A DNA stretch of 10,538 bases. It comes from an uncultured Clostridium sp. (lineage in GTDB: Bacteria; Bacillota; Clostridia; Lachnospirales; Lachnospiraceae). How positions within the stretch are numbered: position 1 is the first letter of the stretch; every line of letters begins with the position of its first letter. The notes below the pieces were generated by a model that was not told where the DNA came from, ran no database searches, and worked only from the letters and a program-made list of their open reading frames with translations. Positions 7,332 to 10,538 of the stretch are shown one piece after another. The stretch spans positions 1 through 10,538 of the forward strand of contig CANRXD010000026.1 in the NCBI GenBank assembly GCA_947643685.1. The letters run 5' to 3'. The position numbers and the translations under genes were made by a program.

Positions 7332-8618
7332 CTATTTCTGCAAGTCCACGATGCCCGCGTCCAAAAGCTTCTGAAGGGACATTAAGATTCCAAGCTTTGC
7401 ATGGTACCAGGTCAGTCCACCCTGGAAGTATACGGCATAGGGAGGTTTGATGGGGCCATCGGCAGAAAGCTCAATGGAAGAGCCCTGGACAAAGGCGCCT
7501 GCCGCCATAATTACATCGGAGTCATATCCGGGCATGGCCCACGGCTCCGGAGTCACAAAGCTGTCCACAGGGGCAGCCGCCTGAATTCCTTCACAGAACT
7601 TAATAACGCCTTCTGCAGTTCCGAAGGTAATGGCCTGAATAATGTCATGACGGCTTTCGCTGCCGTTTGGAACCACCGGAAATCCCAGCTTTTCATAGAC
7701 ATTGGCGGCAAAAACCGCGCCCTTTAAGGCGCCGGCCACCACCGTGGGTGCCAGAAACAGCCCCTGATACAGTGACTGGCTGACACCTAAACTTGCTCCC
7801 ACTTCCTTTCCAAGTCCGGGAGCTGTCAGGCGGTAAGCTGCCCGCTCAATACAATCCTTCCTTCCCACAATATATCCGCCGATGGGGGCCAGTCCACCGC
7901 CCGGATTTTTTATCAGAGAGCCGACGATCATATCTGCCCCCACATCGGTGGGTTCCACAGTCTCCACAAATTCGCCATAGCAGTTATCCACCATACAGAT
8001 TACATCCGGCCTGATTCCCTTAATAAAAGAAATCAGCTCTCCAATACGCTTCACCGACAGGGTGGGTCTTGTGGCATATCCCTTGGAACGCTGAATTTCC
8101 ACCAGTCTGGTTTTATCGTTTATGGCTTTTCTGATATTTTCATAGTCAAAATCCCCATTTTCCAGCAAATCCACCTGGCGGTAAGTAATGCCATATTCCT
8201 TTAAGGAGCCAACAGAGTCCCGGATGCCTATAACCTCCTCCAGGGTATCATAAGGCTTTCCCACAGGAGAAAAAATTTCATCTCCCGGCCGCAGATTTCC
8301 CGAAAGCGCCACCGTTAAGGCATGGGTTCCGGAAATCAGCTGCGGCCGCACCAGGGCGTCCTCACCGTGAAAGGCTTTGGCATAAACCTCTTCCAGGGTA
8401 TCGCGCCCCATATCATTATATCCATAGCCTGTGGTCCCTGCAAAATGAATATCGCTGACCCTGGCTTCCTGCATGGCCCTGATTACCTTAAGCTGGTTGT
8501 ATTCGGCCACCTGATCTATGGCCTTAAACCGTTCCTGAAGGGAACGCTCCACCTCCTCTGTAAATTGAATCACCCGCCCGGAAATTCCGAACTGTCCATA
8601 TATTTCTGTCAATTCCAT
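7332..8618 (-). CDS. PLP-dependent methionine gamma-lyase-like protein ('aluminium resistance' / YnbB family)
   Basis: This 428-residue protein belongs to the Cys/Met-metabolism group of PLP enzymes, in the branch annotated as methionine gamma-lyase family or aluminium resistance protein (YnbB in Bacillus). Its true substrate is not established. Signs of the fold are SGTHALTVALSGNLRPGDE (about 96-114, cofactor phosphate region), MVDNCYGEFVE with Asp211 placed to contact the pyridine nitrogen, and SLIKNPGGGLAPIGGYI with Lys237 as the probable Schiff-base lysine. The ATG at 8618 has AGGAGT 6 nt upstream, which is the last of four identical ribosome sites in a tandem array. An ATG 5 bp upstream (8623) is in another frame. 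The location after mutL-miaA resembles the miaA-hfq-ynbA-ynbB neighbourhood of Firmicutes. No terminator is visible after the stop. Confidence 0.9.
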   Translation of the reverse strand: MELTEIYGQFGISGRVIQFTEEVERSLQERFKAIDQVAEYNQLKVIRAMQEARVSDIHFAGTTGYGYNDMGRDTLEEVYAKAFHGEDALVRPQLISGTHALTVALSGNLRPGDEIFSPVGKPYDTLEEVIGIRDSVGSLKEYGITYRQVDLLENGDFDYENIRKAINDKTRLVEIQRSKGYATRPTLSVKRIGELISFIKGIRPDVICMVDNCYGEFVETVEPTDVGADMIVGSLIKNPGGGLAPIGGYIVGRKDCIERAAYRLTAPGLGKEVGASLGVSQSLYQGLFLAPTVVAGALKGAVFAANVYEKLGFPVVPNGSESRHDIIQAITFGTAEGVIKFCEGIQAAAPVDSFVTPEPWAMPGYDSDVIMAAGAFVQGSSIELSADGPIKPPYAVYFQGGLTWYHAKLGILMSLQKLLDAGIVDLQK

Positions 8619-8624
8619 ACCATT

Positions 8625-8686
8625 ACTCCTTTATCTTTACTCCTTTATCTTTACTCCTTTATCTTTACTCCTTTATCTTTACTCCC
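8625..8686 (-). repeat. Tandem 14 bp repeat, each unit carrying a Shine-Dalgarno sequence
   Basis: On the minus strand the 14 bp unit AAAGATAAAGGAGT is repeated four times without a mismatch (8680-8625), preceded by a partial unit ending in GGGAGT (8681-8686). AGGAGT therefore occurs at 8625, 8639, 8653 and 8667. Only the copy at 8625 is correctly spaced for the lyase ATG. The unit is very purine-rich and should be unstructured in the RNA. Because each unit is self-contained, gain or loss of copies would not change the spacing of the last site. Confidence 0.93.
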
Positions 8687-8767
8687 TTATTTGTCACTGC
8701 TCACTTATTTGTCATTGCTCACTTATTTGTCATTGCTCTCTCATTTGTCACCACTCACTTACCATTG
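8687..8767 (-). repeat. Tandem 18 bp repeat between miaA and the lyase gene
   Basis: On the plus strand the unit ATTGCTCACTTATTTGTC occurs at 8714-8731, with near copies at 8696-8713 (one change) and 8732-8749 (a few changes). A hybrid copy lies at 8678-8695 where the array meets the 14 bp array. A shortened, degenerate copy at 8750-8763 contains the miaA stop codon (8759-8761). The 14 bp unit can be derived from the 18 bp unit by loss of 4 bp plus point changes. On the message, units contain tiny start-stop pairs such as ATGACAAATAAGTGA. No promoter with good spacing was found within the arrays. Confidence 0.85.
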
Positions 8768-9718
8768 CTTCCCTATCATTCCCCGCTTCTCCAAATCCAC
8801 AAGCATCCAGTCAAGGATTCGTTCCCGGTCACAGGAAAATTCTTCCTGATCAATCCAGGTCACATCCCGTTCTCTTTTAAACCAGGTAAGCTGCCGCTTG
8901 GCAAAATGTCTGGTATCGCGTTTTATAATATAAACGGCCTCCTCAGGGCTGAGATTTCCATTTAAGCAGTCCAGCATTTCCTTATAGCCCAGCCCCTGCA
9001 TGGACACCATATCTCTTGTGCAGCCCATGGCCTTTAACTTTTTCACTTCCTCTTCCAGCCCATCGGAAAGCATCTTATCCACCCGGGCATCAATCCGCTC
9101 ATATAAACGTGCCCGGTCCATGGTTAATACATAATAGGCGAAGGTGTAAGGGGATTCTTTTTTTCTCTCCGCTTCGTTGTGGTCAGAAATCCGTTTCCCT
9201 GTCTTTTCATAAAACTCCAGGGCGCGGATCACCCGTTTCATATTGTTTTCATGGATAGCTTCGGCCGAAGGCGGATCCACCTTTTTAAGCATCTCATGAA
9301 GAACGCCGGGGCCCTGTTCCTTCGCCAGCATTTCCAGACTGCGGCGGTAATGCATATCTCCGTCATTTTCCGTAAAATCCACATTATAAAGCAGCGCCTG
9401 GATATAAAAGCCCGTGCCTCCGGCCACAATGGGAATATGACCATTCTGGTATATCTGTTTCATGGCTTTTTCCGCCATTTCCTTAAAGATTACCACATGA
9501 AAGGCATCCTGCGGCTCCAGAACATCAATTAAATGATGGGGGATTCCATCCATCTCTTCTTTTGTCACCTTTGCAGACCCCACATCCATGTGGCGGTACA
9601 CCTGCATGGAATCGGCGCTTATGATTTCACCGCCGATCCGCTTCGCCAGCATCACAGAAAGAGCTGTCTTTCCTGATGCCGTTGGGCCTGTCAGAATAAT
9701 CAAAGGCTGTTTCATCAT
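8759..9718 (-). CDS. miaA: tRNA dimethylallyltransferase MiaA
   Basis: MiaA transfers a dimethylallyl group to N6 of A37 in tRNAs that read codons starting with U. The 319-residue product has the P-loop GPTASGKT at residues 11-18, the substrate motif SADSMQVYRHMDVGSAK (about 34-50), PHHLIDVLEP (60-69) and AGGTGFYIQALL (99-110). The C-terminal region has the usual QGLGYKE and TRHFAKRQLTWFKR segments. The ATG overlaps the mutL stop as ATGA, with AGAGG upstream; a second ATG follows immediately and could also serve. The last codons and the stop lie in a degenerate copy of the downstream tandem repeat, so the C-terminal tail (RGMIGKQW) may be partly repeat-derived. Confidence 0.97.
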   Translation of the reverse strand: MMKQPLIILTGPTASGKTALSVMLAKRIGGEIISADSMQVYRHMDVGSAKVTKEEMDGIPHHLIDVLEPQDAFHVVIFKEMAEKAMKQIYQNGHIPIVAGGTGFYIQALLYNVDFTENDGDMHYRRSLEMLAKEQGPGVLHEMLKKVDPPSAEAIHENNMKRVIRALEFYEKTGKRISDHNEAERKKESPYTFAYYVLTMDRARLYERIDARVDKMLSDGLEEEVKKLKAMGCTRDMVSMQGLGYKEMLDCLNGNLSPEEAVYIIKRDTRHFAKRQLTWFKRERDVTWIDQEEFSCDRERILDWMLVDLEKRGMIGKQW

Positions 9719-10538
9719 ACAATCCTCTTAAATTTCTTTTCCATTTCATATTTGCTGACGGAAACAATGGTGGGTCTTCCATGGGGACAGGTATAGGGAT
9801 TTTCAAGTCCCAGAAGCTGGTCAATGAGCTCGTTGGCCTCCCGGTCTGAAAGGCGGTTATTGCCCTTCACAGCCGCCTTACATGACATTGTGGCAATTCT
9901 GTTGTACACGGACTCTGAACCTGCCCCTGCTCCGTCCTCTGTAAGACCATCCAACATTTCCAAAAGCAGTTCTTTTTTTGCCAGAGAAAACAAATTGTCC
10001 GGCACTGCTCTTACAGCATATTCGCTTCCGCCAAAGTGTTCGATTTCAAACCCCGCCTCCGTAAAAACAGCCATATGGCGTTTTAACAGTTCCTCTTCCT
10101 GCATGGACAGCGTTAAGATAATGGGAGGGCTGATGATCTGGGAAGTATATTCTCTGGATTTTAGGGAAGCGAAGGTACGCTCAAACAGGATCTTTTCGTG
10201 GGCCGCATGCTGATCAATGATATACAGATTTTCGTGATACTCCACCAGCCAGTAAGTATCGAATACCTGTCCGATGAGGCGGTGGCGGTATCTGGCCTTT
10301 TCTGACAAAAGACGCCCGTCAAACATTTCCATCTGCTTCGGCGATTCTCCGGTTACGTTCTCCGGCTTTAATACTTCCGCCTTTGATACTTCTGACTTTG
10401 CCGGCTCCTGTTCTGATACCTCTTGTTTTGGTACTTTCTGCTCCGGCGTTTCCCGTTCTGATGCTTCTTGTTTTGCTACTTCCGATCCTGATATTTCCTG
10501 TTCTGAAAATCCACGCTTTATCGTGTCAGTTCCTGATA
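9715..10538 (-). CDS. mutL: DNA mismatch repair protein MutL, C-terminal part with repeat-bearing linker
   Basis: The gene enters from the right edge; about 274 codons are visible and the N-terminal ATPase domain is outside the window. MutL couples mismatch recognition by MutS to strand incision. From 10538 to about 10333 the frame is open but hydrophilic (rich in E, S, K, Q, V), as in the linker, with three 15-residue repeats. The C-terminal endonuclease domain follows, with the metal motif DQHAAHEKILFE (10180-10215), SCKAAVKGNNRLS, CPHGRPT and a final FKR. These motifs mark the MutH-independent, nicking form of MutL. QIISPP (10123-10140) sits where Bacillus MutL has its beta-clamp motif. 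An internal ATG at 10332 is not the true start, because the frame continues upstream. Confidence 0.97.
   Translation of the reverse strand, partial: SGTDTIKRGFSEQEISGSEVAKQEASERETPEQKVPKQEVSEQEPAKSEVSKAEVLKPENVTGESPKQMEMFDGRLLSEKARYRHRLIGQVFDTYWLVEYHENLYIIDQHAAHEKILFERTFASLKSREYTSQIISPPIILTLSMQEEELLKRHMAVFTEAGFEIEHFGGSEYAVRAVPDNLFSLAKKELLLEMLDGLTEDGAGAGSESVYNRIATMSCKAAVKGNNRLSDREANELIDQLLGLENPYTCPHGRPTIVSVSKYEMEKKFKRIV
10372..10506 (-). repeat. Three in-frame 45 bp (15-residue) repeats in the MutL linker
   Basis: Reading on the minus strand, the units are SEQEISGSEVAKQEA (10462-10506), SERETPEQKVPKQEV (10417-10461) and SEQEPAKSEVSKAEV (10372-10416). They are adjacent, in frame and imperfect, with conserved SE(Q/R)E starts and V-x-K-x-E ends. 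The DNA shows the same 45 bp period (for example TTCTGA at 10411, 10456 and 10501). They lie in the flexible region between the ATPase and endonuclease domains. Confidence 0.85.

Noticed and set aside
8625..8767. Tandem repeats as a CRISPR array
   Set aside because: Units are 14 and 18 bp and directly abut with no spacers, so this is a minisatellite.
8322..8849. Plus-strand open frame of 175 codons rich in L, S, Y and T
   Set aside because: It runs antisense through the start of the lyase gene, the tandem repeats and the miaA end. Its leucine-rich tail is only the translation of the repeat array, with no start signals or family likeness.
9715..10332. A separate 205-residue gene starting at 10332
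   Set aside because: The frame stays open upstream to the window edge with linker-like sequence, so this is the end of mutL and the ATG is internal.

Overview
The window reads as core chromosome of a low-to-mid GC Clostridia, most likely a Lachnospiraceae (Clostridium cluster XIVa) relative. This rests on the order of mutL-miaA, a methionine gamma-lyase-like gene, DUF4321, radC, mreC-mreD-PBP2, minC-minD-minE and rodA, and on the protein sequences. The species call is inference. Every supported gene is on the minus strand, so transcription runs from position 10538 towards 1. The window opens inside mutL and closes inside rodA.

Region 1 (10538-8759) holds mismatch repair and tRNA modification. 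It contains the linker and C-terminal endonuclease domain of MutL, whose linker carries three 15-residue repeats, overlapping by ATGA with miaA. Region 2 (8758-8619) is a 140 bp gap filled with tandem repeats of 18 and 14 bp. Each 14 bp unit carries a perfect Shine-Dalgarno sequence, and the last one serves the next gene. Region 3 (8618-7332) is a PLP-dependent enzyme of the 'aluminium resistance / YnbB' family.

Region 4 (7331-1385) begins with a good extended -10 promoter. It then runs through a small two-helix membrane protein (DUF4321), radC, mreC, mreD, a very large class B penicillin-binding protein with a TTG start, and minC. These genes are tightly packed and three of the junctions are overlaps or 2 bp gaps. 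This is the cell-elongation block: MreC/MreD scaffold the elongasome, the PBP crosslinks peptidoglycan, and RodA at the far end polymerises glycan. Region 5 (1384-1) has a 108 bp gap with a probable second promoter, then minD, minE and the first 66 codons of rodA. MinC/D/E position the division septum.

Most of the window is ordinary housekeeping DNA, and I see no mobile element, CRISPR array, RNA gene or new defence system. The points worth a second look are the tandem Shine-Dalgarno array, a RadC that appears to lack about 22 residues next to its metalloprotease-like core, the absence of mreB beside mreC, a roughly 245-residue helical insertion in the PBP, and the repeat-bearing MutL linker.
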